Positions 26,901 through 36,267 of a stretch of DNA of 64,000 nucleotides are shown here, piece after piece. The notes below the pieces were generated by a model that was not told the origin of the DNA, searched no databases, and saw nothing but the letters and a program-made list of their open reading frames with translations. Origin of the DNA: Actinophytocola xinjiangensis (GTDB taxonomy: Bacteria; Actinomycetota; Actinomycetes; Mycobacteriales; Pseudonocardiaceae); assembly GCF_001921215.1 (NCBI RefSeq), contig NZ_MSIF01000008.1, positions 1 to 64,000 of the forward strand, given 5' to 3'. Position numbers and translations under genes: made by a program. How positions within the stretch are numbered: the stretch's first letter is position 1; each line of letters starts with the position of its first letter.

Positions 26901-29869
26901 GGGAGTTCGCCGAGCACCACGATCGCGCTGGGCACCATGTACTCCGGCACGCGCTCGGCCAGGTGCGCGCGCAGCCCGGGCACCACGGACTCGTCGTCCG
27001 CGACGACGTAGCCGACGAGTTGCTTTCCGCCGGCGGCGTCCGTGCGGGCGACGACGACCGCGTCGCCGACCTCCGGGTGCGCTCTGAGATGGGTCTCCAC
27101 CTCCCCGGGCTCGATCCGGAAGCCGCGGATCTTCACCTGACGATCGGCACGACCGACGAACTCCACGTTGCCGTCGCCGATCCAGCGCACCAGGTCGCCG
27201 GTGCGGTACATCCTGCTGCCGGAGGGGCCGAACGGGTCGGGCAGGAACCGCTCGGCGGTGGGCCCGGGCCTTCGATGGTAGCCACGCACCACACCCATGC
27301 CCGCGACGTACAGCTCACCGACCGTGCCCTGGGGAACCGGGGCACCGTGCGTGTCCAGGACATAGAGCCGGGTGTTCCACAGCGCGGGTCCCAGCGGGAT
27401 ACGCGTCACTCCCGGCTCCAGCCGCCAGAAGTTCGTCTGCCCGGACACCTCGGCCGGCCCGTACTGGTTGTGGAGCTCCGCCCACGGCAACACCTCGTGG
27501 AACCGCTCCACCAGGTCCGGGGTGATCGCCTCCCCGCCGCAGTGCACCTGCCGCAGCGACGTGCACCGCGCGGCTTCCGCCGTGGCGAGGAACGCACGCA
27601 GCATCACGGGTACGAAGTGCACCAGTGTGACCCGCTCGTCCTGGATGGACCGCGCGAGGTACATCGGATCGCGCTGGCCCCCTGGGCGGGCGACGACGAC
27701 CGTGGCACCCGCGGTCAATGGCCAGATCACCTCCCACATGGACGCGTCGAAGGTGAACGGCGCCTTCTGCAACAGCCGGTCGCCGGGCCCCAGCTCGTAC
27801 TCGGCGGTGTCACAGGCGATGACGTTCGCCGCGCCCCGGTGCGGGGTGATGACGCACTTGGGCGCGCCGGTCGAGCCGGACGTGTAGACGGCGGTCGCGG
27901 CGTTGTCGGGGGTCACCCCGGTCGCCGGCGCGGTGACCGGGAGGCCGGCGAGCACCGTGAGGCGGGGGTCAAGCGCCACCACCGGGACCTCGTCCATCGG
28001 CAGCCGGGACCGACCGTCGCGCTGGGTGATCACCGCGATCGCTCCCGAGTCGGCCAGCAGGTGCCGCAGCCGCGACTCCGGTTGCTCCGGGTCCAGGACG
28101 ATCAGGACGGCACCCGCCTTCAGCACGGCCGCGAGGGCGACGACGGTCTCCGCCGACCGCTCGGCGCAGACCGCGACGACGCGTTCTGGTCCGGCGCCCA
28201 GCGCACGCAGCCGGTGTGCCAAGGCGTTGGCGTGCGCGTCGAGCTGGCGGTAGGTCAGCTCCCGTTCTCCATCGCGCACGGCTGTCCGGTCGGGTACCCG
28301 CTGGGCCTGGGCGGCGATGAGCTCGTGCAGACAGGACTCGGCGGTGCCCTCTCGCGTGGTGTCGTTCCACTCCTCGAGCACCCGGCTCCGCTCGCGGTCG
28401 CTGAGCAGGGGCAGCTCGGAGATCGGGGTGTCGGGAGCGGCGACGGCAGCCTGCGCGAAGGTGCGGAAGCTCTCCCCGAACCGCTCGACGGTCGCCGCGT
28501 CGTAGAGGTCCGTCGCGTACTCCACCCGTGCCAGCAGCCCGTCCTGGGTTTCGACCAATCCCATGGCGAGGTCGAAGTGACTGGCGCCGGTGCCGGTGGG
28601 AAACGCCTCGATGGTCACGTCGGGCAGGGTCGGCGCGAACTCGCCCACCCCGCCCGCGACCTGGGAGAGAAGCAGATCGGTCGGCCGGCCACCGTGTTCG
28701 GTGACCTGGAAGCTGATCTGGTGCAACGGGTGGACGCCGAGGTGACGGACCGGCTGGAGGCGGTCGACCAGCATGTCGAACGGGAGCTCCTGGTGGCCGA
28801 AGGCGTCGAGCGCCGTGGCGCGCACCCGGCCGAGCAGTTCGCGGAAGCTGGGGTCGCCGGACAGGTCGGTGCGAAGGTTGACGCTGTTGATGAAGAACCC
28901 GATGAGGGGTTCCACCTCGGCACGACCCCGCCCGGCGACGGGCGCACCGACCACCACGTCGTCCGTTCCGGCGTGCCGGGCGAGGACCGCGTCCAGCACG
29001 GCGAGCAGCACCATGAACAGCGTGGCCCGCTCGCGCACCGCCAGCTCCCGTAACGCCCCCGACGTCACGGCGGGCAGGGCGAACAGGTGCTCCGCCCCCT
29101 GGTACGTGGGCACTGCGGGGCGGGGACGGTCCGGGGGGAGGGTGACGATCTGCGGAGCGTCCCGCATCGTCGACACCCAGTGCGCCAGGTCCAGCAGATC
29201 GCGGTCGGCCGCGGAACGTTGCCACGCGGCGTAGTCCGCGTACTGGATGGGCAGGTCGGGCAACTGGCCGTCGCGGCCGTCGCGGTGGGCCACGTAGCAG
29301 GCGCGAAGTTCGCGGAACAGCACGCCGAGCGACCAGCTGTCGACGACTATGTGGTGCATCGTCAGCAACAGAACACGGTCGTGGGGGCCAAGTTCGAGCA
29401 GCCGCACCCGCAGCAGGGGCCCGCGTTCGAGGTCGAGGGGCCGCTGTGCCTCCTCCGCCGCTAGCTCGTGCGCCTCGTCCTCGGCGGCGGGCCGGCCGGT
29501 CAGGTCGGTCAGGTCGAACGGGACCGGCGCCGGGTCGCCGATGACCTGCACCGGCGCGCCTTCGTGTACGGCGAAGGTGGTCCGCAGCACCTCGTGCCGC
29601 GACACCACCTGAGTGAACGCGGCGCGCAGCGCGGCCACGTCGAGCGGGCCACGAACCCGGTAGGCCAGAGGCGCGGTGTAGACAGAACCGTTGGCCAGGA
29701 GCCTGTCGAGCACCCACAGCCGTTGCTGGGCGAACGACAGGGAGAGCGGCTGGTCGCGGTCCGCGGGCCGGATCGCGTCCGCCGCGAGACCGTCACGGCG
29801 CAACAGCAGGCCGAGAAGCTCGCGGCGGCGCGCCGTCACCTGTCGTTCACCAGACATGGTTTGCATCAT
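23915..29869 (-). CDS. Nonribosomal peptide synthetase, C-A-T-E-C
   Basis: About 1,984 residues. C1 (bases ~29,800-28,440) has HHIVVDSWS and A (~28,330-26,880) has [11 protein letters not shown] (~26,680) has LGGDSL, the form usual before an epimerase. E (~26,580-25,280) has [10 protein letters not shown] and GYGLL. C2 (~25,240-23,960) has HHLVIDGWS. By hand alignment the A-domain pocket reads D-A-W-H-H-G-Q-G-Q-K, which I do not recognise; its polar residues suggest a polar or basic amino acid. The residue is epimerised to D before C2 couples it to an acceptor. C2 ends the protein, so the acceptor carrier is on another polypeptide, such as one of the A-T proteins at 34,546 or 40,363 or the free carrier at 32,071. 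C1 presumably takes the polyketide chain. This is the first gene of the left operon. Confidence 0.93.
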   Translation of the reverse strand: MMQTMSGERQVTARRRELLGLLLRRDGLAADAIRPADRDQPLSLSFAQQRLWVLDRLLANGSVYTAPLAYRVRGPLDVAALRAAFTQVVSRHEVLRTTFAVHEGAPVQVIGDPAPVPFDLTDLTGRPAAEDEAHELAAEEAQRPLDLERGPLLRVRLLELGPHDRVLLLTMHHIVVDSWSLGVLFRELRACYVAHRDGRDGQLPDLPIQYADYAAWQRSAADRDLLDLAHWVSTMRDAPQIVTLPPDRPRPAVPTYQGAEHLFALPAVTSGALRELAVRERATLFMVLLAVLDAVLARHAGTDDVVVGAPVAGRGRAEVEPLIGFFINSVNLRTDLSGDPSFRELLGRVRATALDAFGHQELPFDMLVDRLQPVRHLGVHPLHQISFQVTEHGGRPTDLLLSQVAGGVGEFAPTLPDVTIEAFPTGTGASHFDLAMGLVETQDGLLARVEYATDLYDAATVERFGESFRTFAQAAVAAPDTPISELPLLSDRERSRVLEEWNDTTREGTAESCLHELIAAQAQRVPDRTAVRDGERELTYRQLDAHANALAHRLRALGAGPERVVAVCAERSAETVVALAAVLKAGAVLIVLDPEQPESRLRHLLADSGAIAVITQRDGRSRLPMDEVPVVALDPRLTVLAGLPVTAPATGVTPDNAATAVYTSGSTGAPKCVITPHRGAANVIACDTAEYELGPGDRLLQKAPFTFDASMWEVIWPLTAGATVVVARPGGQRDPMYLARSIQDERVTLVHFVPVMLRAFLATAEAARCTSLRQVHCGGEAITPDLVERFHEVLPWAELHNQYGPAEVSGQTNFWRLEPGVTRIPLGPALWNTRLYVLDTHGAPVPQGTVGELYVAGMGVVRGYHRRPGPTAERFLPDPFGPSGSRMYRTGDLVRWIGDGNVEFVGRADRQVKIRGFRIEPGEVETHLRAHPEVGDAVVVARTDAAGGKQLVGYVVADDESVVPGLRAHLAERVPEYMVPSAIVVLGELPLNANGKVDPRALPEPTVSAQRTRVRPRTREEVLFADIWCAVLGLDEIGVDENFFALGGDSLRAIEVAMRSAAAGYVVAPNQLFQYQTLAELAANASPAEHGTAPAAPDEPVGPCPLTPIQHEFFAAGDPLRDQLTQYTVLELALDGEPSAVDSALDRLVAHHDQLRAAFTETPHGWVQEIRRHEPCSRLERLDPATDVAAAVRRAIDGFDLTEGIVLRAALTGRRVVVAIHHLCVDVVSWRVLLADLATLLRGGDLPPKTTSFRMWARRLSEWAGDPTLRPEAETWRRLVPADLPRLPREKGEPGEIGTRASARVVEAQLSIPDTQALLAEGRGAFRAETKDVVLAALALALRRWTGSPDVLVDVEGHGREPLFPDVDPTRTVGWFTAVHPVAVRLGDPRDVVGAVAGVREAIAAVPARGIGYGLLAHLTDGAPLAGAARAEVQLNFLGRTDDTVQADGPFRPVGDPVRALGEGTRPLPYLIEVVAWIDRDRLRVAVSYDTGAFDASTMATFTASITGALSDIAAVATHPDTSVRIGADFPLTGLSTADLERQFGSFRGIEDVYPLSPVQEGILFHTVQSADARLYTPRLSWLAGELDPDAYTQAWQEAASRTPVLRTRIAWRLTDRPFQVVSEPAELPVARLDWSARSPTERDLALNELLASAPGFDLEDGPLVRVTLIREGAASWRVVLETHHLVIDGWSSAILLGDVLAFYRAIRDDAPLRLPSRRKFRDYIAWIADVDHAADWEFWTRYLAGFRRPTPVPLARTDSGTGDHLLRDVRLPDGFGERLTGFVRAARLTRNTVFQAAWGLVLGCFAGTDDVVFGATTSGRSGLTGIEQMVGMFINTLPLRVRVRPERTLSGWLRGLQDARGRMPSEHTALTEIARWSEVSRREPLFSSVLVFENYPIADEVHDALHTVARELRVVDSNSYPLTAVVKDGTEVVVRLMYDSARLTESAVDQIGRCLAAALGAITDPETTSPADVMAHIDAVRAS

Positions 29870-30146
29870 CGCCAGGCCGCCCGACGCCCATGAGCCACTC
29901 CGCTGGCAGGCGCCCGCGCGCGAAGCCCCTGGTCGTTCGGGCTCGCCGGGCGAACCTATGGGGGCGCTACGGGAGCGGGGCCACCGGAACGCCGGTGAAC
30001 GGGGTGTCCCGTAGTCGATTCGTGGCCGAGGCCGCGTCAGGCGGTCTCACCTGCGAGGACGAGCTGTGCCCCGCTTCGTACCCGGATTCGCGTGCCTGGC
30101 GGTTTCGCCGGCCAGCATGGAGTTCAGGCCCAACCGGAGGAAAACC
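29870..30146. promoter_or_regulatory. Divergent intergenic region of the NRPS operon and the oxygenase gene
   Basis: This 277-bp gap separates the minus-strand NRPS operon from the plus-strand oxygenase gene and should contain both promoters. It holds an inverted repeat, GTTCG-N11-CGAAC, at 29,935-29,955. A strong ribosome site, GGAGGAAAACC, lies just before the ATG at 30,147. The NRPS ATG at 29,869 has only a weak GGCGG-like site. No clear -35/-10 pair could be fixed by eye. Confidence 0.5.
29935..29955. promoter_or_regulatory. Inverted repeat GTTCG-N11-CGAAC, possible operator
   Basis: The arms are perfect over 5 bp and 11 bp apart, within the only divergent promoter gap of the cluster core. 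StrR-type activators, two of which are encoded to the right, bind longer GTTCGA-type inverted repeats with wider arm spacing. The match is therefore only suggestive. Confidence 0.3.
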
Positions 30147-31004
30147 ATGACGATTGACGCCGCCACACCACGGATTACCGGCGAGACGCTTCCCGCGGAC
30201 CAGTTCCGGGTGCACCGTAGCGAGCACACTGTCGATGTCGAGCGGGTTCTGGACGTCCTGCACGGGCGGCTGGCCGCCTGTCTGGTGCGTGGGTTCATCC
30301 CCACCGCCGAGTGCGCCACGATCACCAGGAACTTCTGGGCTTCCGCACACCGCGTCCCGCGCTACGGCGAGGGCGCAGAGGGCGTGGAGGCCTATGTCCT
30401 CGGCGCCTCGCACATCGAGACGTCGACATCGGACTACCTCGACGCGGTGGACGCGTCCCGGGACGGAGTGCGGGCGCTGTACGCGAACACGGGCAACCCG
30501 ATCACGCGACTGCACACGTCCCTTGCACAACGGATGAGCGTGGCCCGCCCCGCCGCGCACGCTGGTCGGCAGGCCGGAGATTCCAAGGCGGTGTGCTGGA
30601 ACAACAACTCCGGGGAGTTCCTGCTCCTCCCGCACGACGACCTGGCGCAGTTGAGCGACCCGCTGCAGAAGGACTTCGAGGTCCAGCGCGTGCGGCGGGT
30701 GATGGCCGTCAACGCCTACCCCGACGTGCCCGGCGACAGCGGCCAGCTGAAGCTGTGGAACATCGCGCCGGACGAGCGGACCCGCGCGGCGCTCGGCCTG
30801 ACCCACAGCGGATACCCGTACCCACCAGACCTGCTCGACGGTCACCCCGCGCTGACGGTTCCGGTGGCGACGGGCGATCTGTGCGTGATCAACGGCAACC
30901 TGGTCCACGCGGTGCTCGGCGACGGCTCGTCCAGCGGGCGGAGCCGGCTCCTGCTGACCTGCTTCACCGGCATGGCGGGCAGCGAGTTCGTCTGGTGGAC
31001 CTGA
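30147..31004 (+). CDS. Fe(II)/2-oxoglutarate-type oxygenase
   Basis: 285 residues. The C-terminal half shows the jelly-roll facial triad: H163-x-D165 in LLPHDDL, H254 in GNLVHAVLG, and R267 as the likely 2-oxoglutarate anchor. The HxD form, with the carboxylate present, fits a hydroxylase or desaturase rather than a halogenase. It probably oxidises an amino acid or peptide intermediate. The ATG at 30,147 follows GGAGGAAAACC; an earlier in-frame ATG lacks such a site and adds an unrelated N-terminus. The gene is transcribed alone and converges with the MbtH gene 15 bp downstream. The family call comes from the metal-binding pattern, and the substrate is unknown. Confidence 0.75.
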   Translation: MTIDAATPRITGETLPADQFRVHRSEHTVDVERVLDVLHGRLAACLVRGFIPTAECATITRNFWASAHRVPRYGEGAEGVEAYVLGASHIETSTSDYLDAVDASRDGVRALYANTGNPITRLHTSLAQRMSVARPAAHAGRQAGDSKAVCWNNNSGEFLLLPHDDLAQLSDPLQKDFEVQRVRRVMAVNAYPDVPGDSGQLKLWNIAPDERTRAALGLTHSGYPYPPDLLDGHPALTVPVATGDLCVINGNLVHAVLGDGSSSGRSRLLLTCFTGMAGSEFVWWT

Positions 31005-31019
31005 GTGAACGACCGGGCA

Positions 31020-31235
31020 CTATCGAGCGGCCGCGTCCATACGCTCCCGTAGGCTCCTGGGGCGCATGTCGGTCCACACGGACTCGATGTGGTCCAGGCA
31101 CTCTTCCTTGGTGCCGGCCACGCCGACCTCCCGCCAACCGGCGGGCGCCGAGCGGTGCGCGGGCCAGATCGAGTACTGCTCCTCGTCGTTGATCACAACG
31201 GTGTAGCGGATGTTCTTCTCGCTGTCGTCGCTCAC
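31020..31235 (-). CDS. MbtH-like protein
   Basis: 71 residues, the typical size. It shows the family signature: NDEEQYSIWP, then PAGW, a Cys before HIE..W, and DMRPRSLRE at the C-terminus. MbtH proteins bind adenylation domains and are needed for the folding or activity of many of them, so this one likely serves the C-A-T-E-C protein and/or the two A-T proteins. I placed the start at the GTG whose product begins SDDSEKN, because upstream codons do not look like MbtH. No strong ribosome site is seen. The gene is cut off from the other minus-strand genes by an insertion-sequence remnant, so its promoter may have been altered. Confidence 0.9.
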   Translation of the reverse strand: MSDDSEKNIRYTVVINDEEQYSIWPAHRSAPAGWREVGVAGTKEECLDHIESVWTDMRPRSLRERMDAAAR

Positions 31236-31445
31236 TGGTGCACCATCTTCGTGTCGGTAGCCGGGAGGTTGCTGACGCACCTGAGGTGCCGTTGGGTCAT
31301 CGCCCTGCTCGCTTGACGCGTCGGACGTCCGGAATGAGATCTGCGGGGCCCGGCGGTTACCCGGGACGTGCCTACCGTCGACAGGTATGAGCGCCTCCGA
31401 GGGCCGTTCAGTGATCGAACCGGCAGCCGCGTGTCTCGGCACCAT

Positions 31446-32059
31446 ATGAGGCCCGCGACGATCACGCTGTGGCGGTCGTCGACACGCGCGGCCGGGAGGT
31501 CGACCGGTGCACTGTGGAACACGCCGCTGCCGGTTGGCGTGCGCTGCTGGCCATGTTGGGCCGCAACGGTGTCAGCGAGGTCGTGATCGAACGACCCGAC
31601 GGCCCGTTCGACGCGTTCGTACTCGCTGACACGCTGCGCACCGACCGGGCCCGATTGCGCCCGCTGACTCCGGGCTCCCCGGCCACGGTCGTGTCGCGCC
31701 GCGCCTGCCGCGCCCGCTTCCCAACCCCCGAATCGCTGGCCTGTCTCGCCGGCGCAGCCCCCTCGACCAGACAGTCGGGAAAGATCAGCTCCGTCGGCTT
31801 CCGCTGGGCCTGCGACAAACAGCTCCGTGACGCCGTCACCGACATCGCAGGCGACACCCGCGGAGCCAACCCCTGGGCCGCCGACCTCTACAACCGAGCC
31901 CGAGCCCGCGACCGCGGCCACCCCCACGCCGTTCGCATCCCCGCCCGCGCCTGGCTGTTCGTGATCTGGCACTGCTGGCAAGACAGCGTCGCCTACAACC
32001 CCGCCCGCCACCACGCCCTCCAACGCCTCCTCAACCAGGATCAACCGGAGGCGGCTTGA
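31446..32059 (+). pseudogene. IS110-family transposase remnant, internally deleted
   Basis: The N-terminal part (HAVAVVDTRGR and an IERPDGPFDAF segment) matches the RuvC-like half of IS110 transposases. The C-terminal part (APSTRQSGK, then RWACDKQLRDA and AWLFVIWHCWQD) matches the IS116/IS110 tail. The joined frame is only about 200 codons against roughly 400 in an intact enzyme, so the middle has been deleted. No start codon with a ribosome site is seen. The remnant sits between the MbtH gene and the free carrier gene. Its codons are richer in C than those of its neighbours. It should be inactive. Confidence 0.8.
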
Positions 32060-32070
32060 CGCAGGGCGTC

Positions 32071-32334
32071 TCATTCCGTTCCCTTGTTCACCAGTGCCGT
32101 CACCGCGTCCCGGAAATCGGCGAAAACCGGGGTGTCCCAGACCTGTAACATGTCCACCTCCACGTCAAGTGCGCGCCTCAGGTAGGACACGATCCGCGTC
32201 ACCATGATCGAGTCGCCGCCGAGTTCGAAGAAGTCGTCGTCGGCGACGACGGTGGGCACGCCGAGCACGGTCCGCCAGGAGTCGGTGATCACCTGTGCCG
32301 GATCCGGGTCACCGGAATCGTTGTGGTCAGACAT
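32071..32334 (-). CDS. Free-standing peptidyl carrier protein
   Basis: 87 residues with the motif FFELGGDSIMVTR; the phosphopantetheine serine is Ser 42. As a separate carrier it would hold an amino acid or acyl unit during tailoring. Its ATG has GGAGAAGAACT in front and lies inside the last codons of the FAD oxidase gene (8-bp overlap). The pair is therefore coupled and the oxidase is the obvious partner. Which A domain loads it is not clear: neither A-T protein needs an extra carrier, so it may be charged in trans by one of them or by an A domain left of the window. Confidence 0.9.
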   Translation of the reverse strand: MSDHNDSGDPDPAQVITDSWRTVLGVPTVVADDDFFELGGDSIMVTRIVSYLRRALDVEVDMLQVWDTPVFADFRDAVTALVNKGTE

Positions 32335-33475
32335 AGTTCTTCTCCATCCGTAGCTCGGCTCGGTCGAACCGGCGCGCGTCCAGCGGCCGGACATCCACGA
32401 ACGGCCTGGTGCCCAGCACGAGGTCCCGGACGATCTCCCCGACCGCGGGTCCCTGCATGAAGCCGTGCCCGGAGAACCCGGTGGCGTACAGGAACCGGCC
32501 GACGTCCGGCGACTCCCCGATGAGCGCGTTGTGATCGGGCGTCACCTCGTACAGGCCCGCCCATCCACCGGTGATGCCGGTACCGAGCAGGGCTGGTACC
32601 CGTCTGGTTGTCGCCTCCGCGAGCTTGCCCAGCCATTCGTCGGAGCGCTCCAGCCGGAAGCCCGGTGGCTCGTCGGGGTCGGACATGCCGAGCATCAGGC
32701 CCCGGCCTTCGCGGCGGAAGTAGAATGCCGACGCGAGGTCGATGGTCATCGGCACCGGAACGTCCGAGGCGACCGGTTCGGTGAACGCCAGTTGCCTGCG
32801 GTACGGGGTGACCGGTAGCGGGGTGCCGACCATCTCTCCGACCGAGGACGACCAGGCACCCGCCGCGCACACGACCGTCGAGGTCCTGATGGTGCTCCCG
32901 GTGGTGCGCACCGCCTGGATCCGCCCGCCGTCGACATCGATCCCGAGTACCTGGCATCCGGTGAGCAGCGTCGCGCCAGAGCGCCGGGCGCCGGTGGCGT
33001 ACCCGAGAACGACCGACTCCGGCGTGCAGTAACCGTCCTCCGGCGAGTATGCGGCCGCCAGCAACCCGTCGGTGTCGATCAGCGGCGACAGCCGCTTTGC
33101 CTCGGCCGGCTCCAGCATCCGGCTCGGCACTCCGAGATCGTTCTGCAGGGCCACGCTCGTCTCGAACGCGGCGACGTCCTCCGGCCGCGACAACAGGAAC
33201 AGGTAGCCCGGCGTCCTGAGGTCGATGGACTGCCCCGGGTAGGTGTCGAAGCGGTGATACGCGGCCAGGCTGCGCACACCGAGCTGGATGTTGAGCGCGT
33301 CGGAGAACTGCGCACGCACCCCGCCCGCGGCCTTGCACGTCGAGCCGGAGCCCAGTTGCCCGCGCTCGACCAGAATGACGTCCCGCACCCCCGCCTCGGC
33401 GAGGTGGAACGCGATGCTGGTGCCGATCACGCCACCGCCGACGATCACAACCTCTGCCGAGGACGGAACAGCCAC
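32327..33475 (-). CDS. FAD-dependent amino-acid oxidase (DAO / sarcosine-glycine oxidase family)
   Basis: 382 residues. The N-terminal Rossmann motif VVIVGGGVIG (10-18) binds FAD, and the C-terminal GFSGHGFMQGPAVGE is typical of the DAO family. Such enzymes oxidise C-N bonds of glycine, sarcosine, proline and related amines to imines. Coupling to a free carrier suggests oxidation of a carrier-bound amino acid, for example to a dehydro or imino form; this is an inference. The GTG at 33,475 was chosen because GAGGGG lies 6 bp upstream and the motif spacing is normal. A longer frame would add 15 residues. It is transcribed away from the hotdog gene. Confidence 0.85.
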   Translation of the reverse strand: MAVPSSAEVVIVGGGVIGTSIAFHLAEAGVRDVILVERGQLGSGSTCKAAGGVRAQFSDALNIQLGVRSLAAYHRFDTYPGQSIDLRTPGYLFLLSRPEDVAAFETSVALQNDLGVPSRMLEPAEAKRLSPLIDTDGLLAAAYSPEDGYCTPESVVLGYATGARRSGATLLTGCQVLGIDVDGGRIQAVRTTGSTIRTSTVVCAAGAWSSSVGEMVGTPLPVTPYRRQLAFTEPVASDVPVPMTIDLASAFYFRREGRGLMLGMSDPDEPPGFRLERSDEWLGKLAEATTRRVPALLGTGITGGWAGLYEVTPDHNALIGESPDVGRFLYATGFSGHGFMQGPAVGEIVRDLVLGTRPFVDVRPLDARRFDRAELRMEKNYV

Positions 33476-33792
33476 GCGACGCCCCTCAACTCTTGGTCCG
33501 TACCGGGTCAATGCCACCAATGCGATGGTCGCCGTGCCACCTGACGCGTCTGTGTGCCCCGGTTGCCTCGTTCGCGCGGCGGACGTTGAGACCGGGCGCG
33601 TTCCCGGGGCGCGCCGGTGGATTGGGTACGGGAATCAGCCGGCCCGCGCGGCCCGCGACCGCCACCGGATCGTCCGCCGTTGAACTCCCGTGCTCCTCTC
33701 GGCCTCATGCGTGCTGAACTGGCAACTCGTCCGCGCCAGACGGCCGGCGGCTGCCATCTCGGTGTGCGCGCTCCAGGCCACCATCGGATCTC
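33476..33792. other. 317-bp divergent gap, no gene recognised
   Basis: The gap lies between the minus-strand oxidase gene and the plus-strand hotdog gene and must carry at least one promoter. It is GC-rich with short runs of alternating CG. I see no reliable -35/-10 pair, no long inverted repeat and no conserved protein. Small open frames here lack ribosome sites. Confidence 0.5.
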
Positions 33793-34503
33793 GTGCGGTG
33801 TGCAACGACAGTCACGAGAATCGGTCGCGCGTACAACGGACCCGCGCGCTCGGCTCACGGTGGGTACGCATGCGCTGTCTTCGCCCGCGCCTCGGAGTTC
33901 ACGCCCCCGGTCGCGGTGACGTTGCTGGCCGCACCACCCCTGGAAAGCCCGCTGACGGTCACCGTCTCCGGGAGGCGGGCGTTCGTCCGCGCGGACGACA
34001 CCCTGATCGCCAGCGTCGTGCGGGTCGGCCGGGCCCCGACAGCGGTACCGTTCGTCGACCTGGCGACGGCACGCATGGGCGCCCGGGGCTTCCGCGGCCG
34101 CACCGAACATCCGTTTCCGACCTGCTTCGTGTGCGGCCCCGATCGCACGGACGGCCTCCGGCTGGCGCCGGGTCCGGTCGCCGGACGCCGGCACACCGTC
34201 GCCTGTCCCTGGACACCGGCCAGCGACGACCCGGACCTCGTGTGGAGCGTGCTGGACTGCCCGGGCGGCTGGGTCGAACAGCACGGACAGCGGCGGAACT
34301 CGTTGGTGCTCAACAGGCTCTCGGTCGTCATGTTGCGGCAGGTCGAGCCAGGTGAACCACACGTCGTGGTGGCCGAACGGCTCGGCGGACGCGGCCGGAC
34401 GGTGCGCGTCGGCAGTTCCGTCTACACCGCGTCCCGCCAACTGGTCGCCGCGGGGGCCGCGGTGTGGACGGAGATCCCCGACGGGCTGCGGCGCGGCGGC
34501 TGA
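33793..34503 (+). CDS. Hotdog-fold (thioesterase-superfamily-like) protein
   Basis: 236 residues. The N-terminus RAYNGPARSAHGGYAC and the later HPFPTCFVCGP and LDCPGGW segments resemble a group of actinobacterial hotdog-fold proteins with a duplicated fold. Classical thioesterase catalytic residues are not obvious, so hydrolysis of acyl-CoA or acyl-carrier is only a suggestion. It starts at GTG 33,793 without a good ribosome site, but the expected N-terminal pattern begins soon after. It lies 42 bp before the A-T gene, in the same direction, and may open the right operon. Confidence 0.6.
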   Translation: MRCATTVTRIGRAYNGPARSAHGGYACAVFARASEFTPPVAVTLLAAPPLESPLTVTVSGRRAFVRADDTLIASVVRVGRAPTAVPFVDLATARMGARGFRGRTEHPFPTCFVCGPDRTDGLRLAPGPVAGRRHTVACPWTPASDDPDLVWSVLDCPGGWVEQHGQRRNSLVLNRLSVVMLRQVEPGEPHVVVAERLGGRGRTVRVGSSVYTASRQLVAAGAAVWTEIPDGLRRGG

Positions 34504-34545
34504 CGCCGCTGGCCCGGCAGCACGAGGCTAGGAGGAGTACAGGAC

Positions 34546-36267
34546 ATGCAGCCCGCGACCACGATCACCGCGGAGTTCGCGCGTCAGGTGGCCGCCCGAC
34601 CCGACGCGGTGGCGGTGAGCGCACCTGATGAGAAGCTCACGTACCGCGAGCTCGACACGCGGGCGGAGCGGCTGGCGCGGTACCTGCGCACCCTCGGTGT
34701 GGGCGCCGAGACCCCCGTCGGGGTCGACCTGCCGCGCTGCGCCGGTCTCGTCGTGGCCCTGCTGGCCGTGCTCAAAGCCGGTGGGTTCTACCTGTCGCTT
34801 GACCCGCAGCAACCCGAGCGGCGCCGCACGCTGGTGCTTGGCGACAGCGGGGCATCGGTCGTGATCACGACCGAGCTGTTGTCGAACGCCATCGGGTGCG
34901 ACGACTCCGCCCCGTTGCCCGATGCCGTCGCGCAGAGCACGGCCTACCTCGCCTACACCTCCGGTTCCACCGGAGTTCCCAAGGGCGTCCGGGTGCCACA
35001 CCGCGCGGTGATGCGACTCGTGGTCGGCCAGGAACTGCTCCCGATCCAGTCTGACGACGTGTTCGTGTTGCTGGCGCCCACAGCCTTCGACGCGTCCACT
35101 CTGGAGCTGTGGGGGCCGCTGCTCAACGGCGGACGGCTGGTCGTCGCCCCACCACACGACCTGTCCCCCGCCGAGATCGGGCAACTGGTGCGGAGCGAGG
35201 GGGTCACGACGTTGTGGCTGACCGCCGGGATGTTCCACGCGATGGTCGCGAGCATGGACGCGATGCGGCACCTACACGTGCTGCGGCGCTTCATCGCGGG
35301 CGGGGACGTCCTGTCCACCGCCCACGTCGACCGGGCGCTGCGGGAACTGCCGGACACCCAACTGGTCAACGGGTACGGGCCCACCGAGAACACCACGTTC
35401 ACCACCTGCCACCTGATCACCGAGCGGTCCGGGCGCGGCCCGGTGCCGATCGGGCGGCCCATCACCGGCACCACCGTGCACCTGCTCGACGACGAGTTGC
35501 GCCCGGTGCCCGACGGCGAAGCCGGCGAGCTGTGCACGGGCGGGCTCGGACTGGCCAACGGCTACCAGAACGACCCGGCACTGACGGCCGCGCGCTTCGT
35601 GCCCGATCCGTTCTCCGCCACCCCGGGAGCGCGGCTCTACCGGACGGGCGACCTGGCCCGACGAGGGCACGACGGCGCGCTGGACTTCCTCGGCCGCACG
35701 GACGCGCAGCTCAAAGTGCGTGGCTTCCGGGTCGAGCCGGGCGAGGTGGAGACGGCGTTGCGCACCCACCCGGAGATCCACGACGCCGCTGTCGTCGCCC
35801 GACGACCGAACGGTGAGCAGGTCCTCGCCGCCTTCTACGTGTCGGACCAGACCATGTCCACCGCCGAACTGCGCACCCACCTGTCCGCGCTAGTCCCGCG
35901 GTACATGGTGCCCTCGGAGTTCCTGCACCTGGGCGAACTTCCGCTGGGGCCAACCGGGAAGGTCGACCGTGAGCTGCTCACCGGCACGACCATGCCCAGC
36001 CGCCCGGAGCTGAGTTCCGACTACCGGGTCCCGACCTCGGCGCGAGAGATCTGGCTGGCCCGGCTCTGGGCCGACCTCATGCAGGTCGACACGGTGGGCG
36101 TGGACGACGACTTCTTCGAACTGGGCGGGCACTCGCTGCTGGCCACCCAGATCACCGTGAAGATCGGCGAACACTTCGGCCGCACCGTACCGGCGGTCAC
36201 CTTCTACGAGAACCCGACCGTTGCGGAACTCGCCAGGGTGCTCGGCCCGGAGAGCGGGGACCAGTGA
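34546..36267 (+). CDS. NRPS A-T didomain protein (loads the amino acid for the P450)
   Basis: 573 residues: an adenylation domain (YTSGSTGVPKG, YRTGDLAR, C-terminal GPTGKVDRE) and a carrier domain (FFELGGHSLLAT). No condensation domain is present, so it charges an amino acid as a stand-alone unit. The hand-aligned pocket is D-A-L-W-I-G-G-T-F-K. I cannot assign it with certainty; small A-T proteins of this layout usually feed a P450. AGGAGGAGTACAGG lies directly before the ATG and is the best ribosome site in the window. The gene overlaps the P450 gene by GTGA. The run A-T / P450 / thioesterase parallels NikP1-NikQ-NikP2 and the bpsD-oxyD-bhp set, in which a carrier-bound amino acid is beta-hydroxylated and then released. 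Confidence 0.92.
   Translation: MQPATTITAEFARQVAARPDAVAVSAPDEKLTYRELDTRAERLARYLRTLGVGAETPVGVDLPRCAGLVVALLAVLKAGGFYLSLDPQQPERRRTLVLGDSGASVVITTELLSNAIGCDDSAPLPDAVAQSTAYLAYTSGSTGVPKGVRVPHRAVMRLVVGQELLPIQSDDVFVLLAPTAFDASTLELWGPLLNGGRLVVAPPHDLSPAEIGQLVRSEGVTTLWLTAGMFHAMVASMDAMRHLHVLRRFIAGGDVLSTAHVDRALRELPDTQLVNGYGPTENTTFTTCHLITERSGRGPVPIGRPITGTTVHLLDDELRPVPDGEAGELCTGGLGLANGYQNDPALTAARFVPDPFSATPGARLYRTGDLARRGHDGALDFLGRTDAQLKVRGFRVEPGEVETALRTHPEIHDAAVVARRPNGEQVLAAFYVSDQTMSTAELRTHLSALVPRYMVPSEFLHLGELPLGPTGKVDRELLTGTTMPSRPELSSDYRVPTSAREIWLARLWADLMQVDTVGVDDDFFELGGHSLLATQITVKIGEHFGRTVPAVTFYENPTVAELARVLGPESGDQ

Noticed and set aside
29870-30146. Canonical StrR binding site (GTTCGA-containing arms with the published spacing)
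   Set aside because: Only a shorter dyad with another spacing was found here. No full match was noticed in the other intergenic gaps either, although this was a search by eye.
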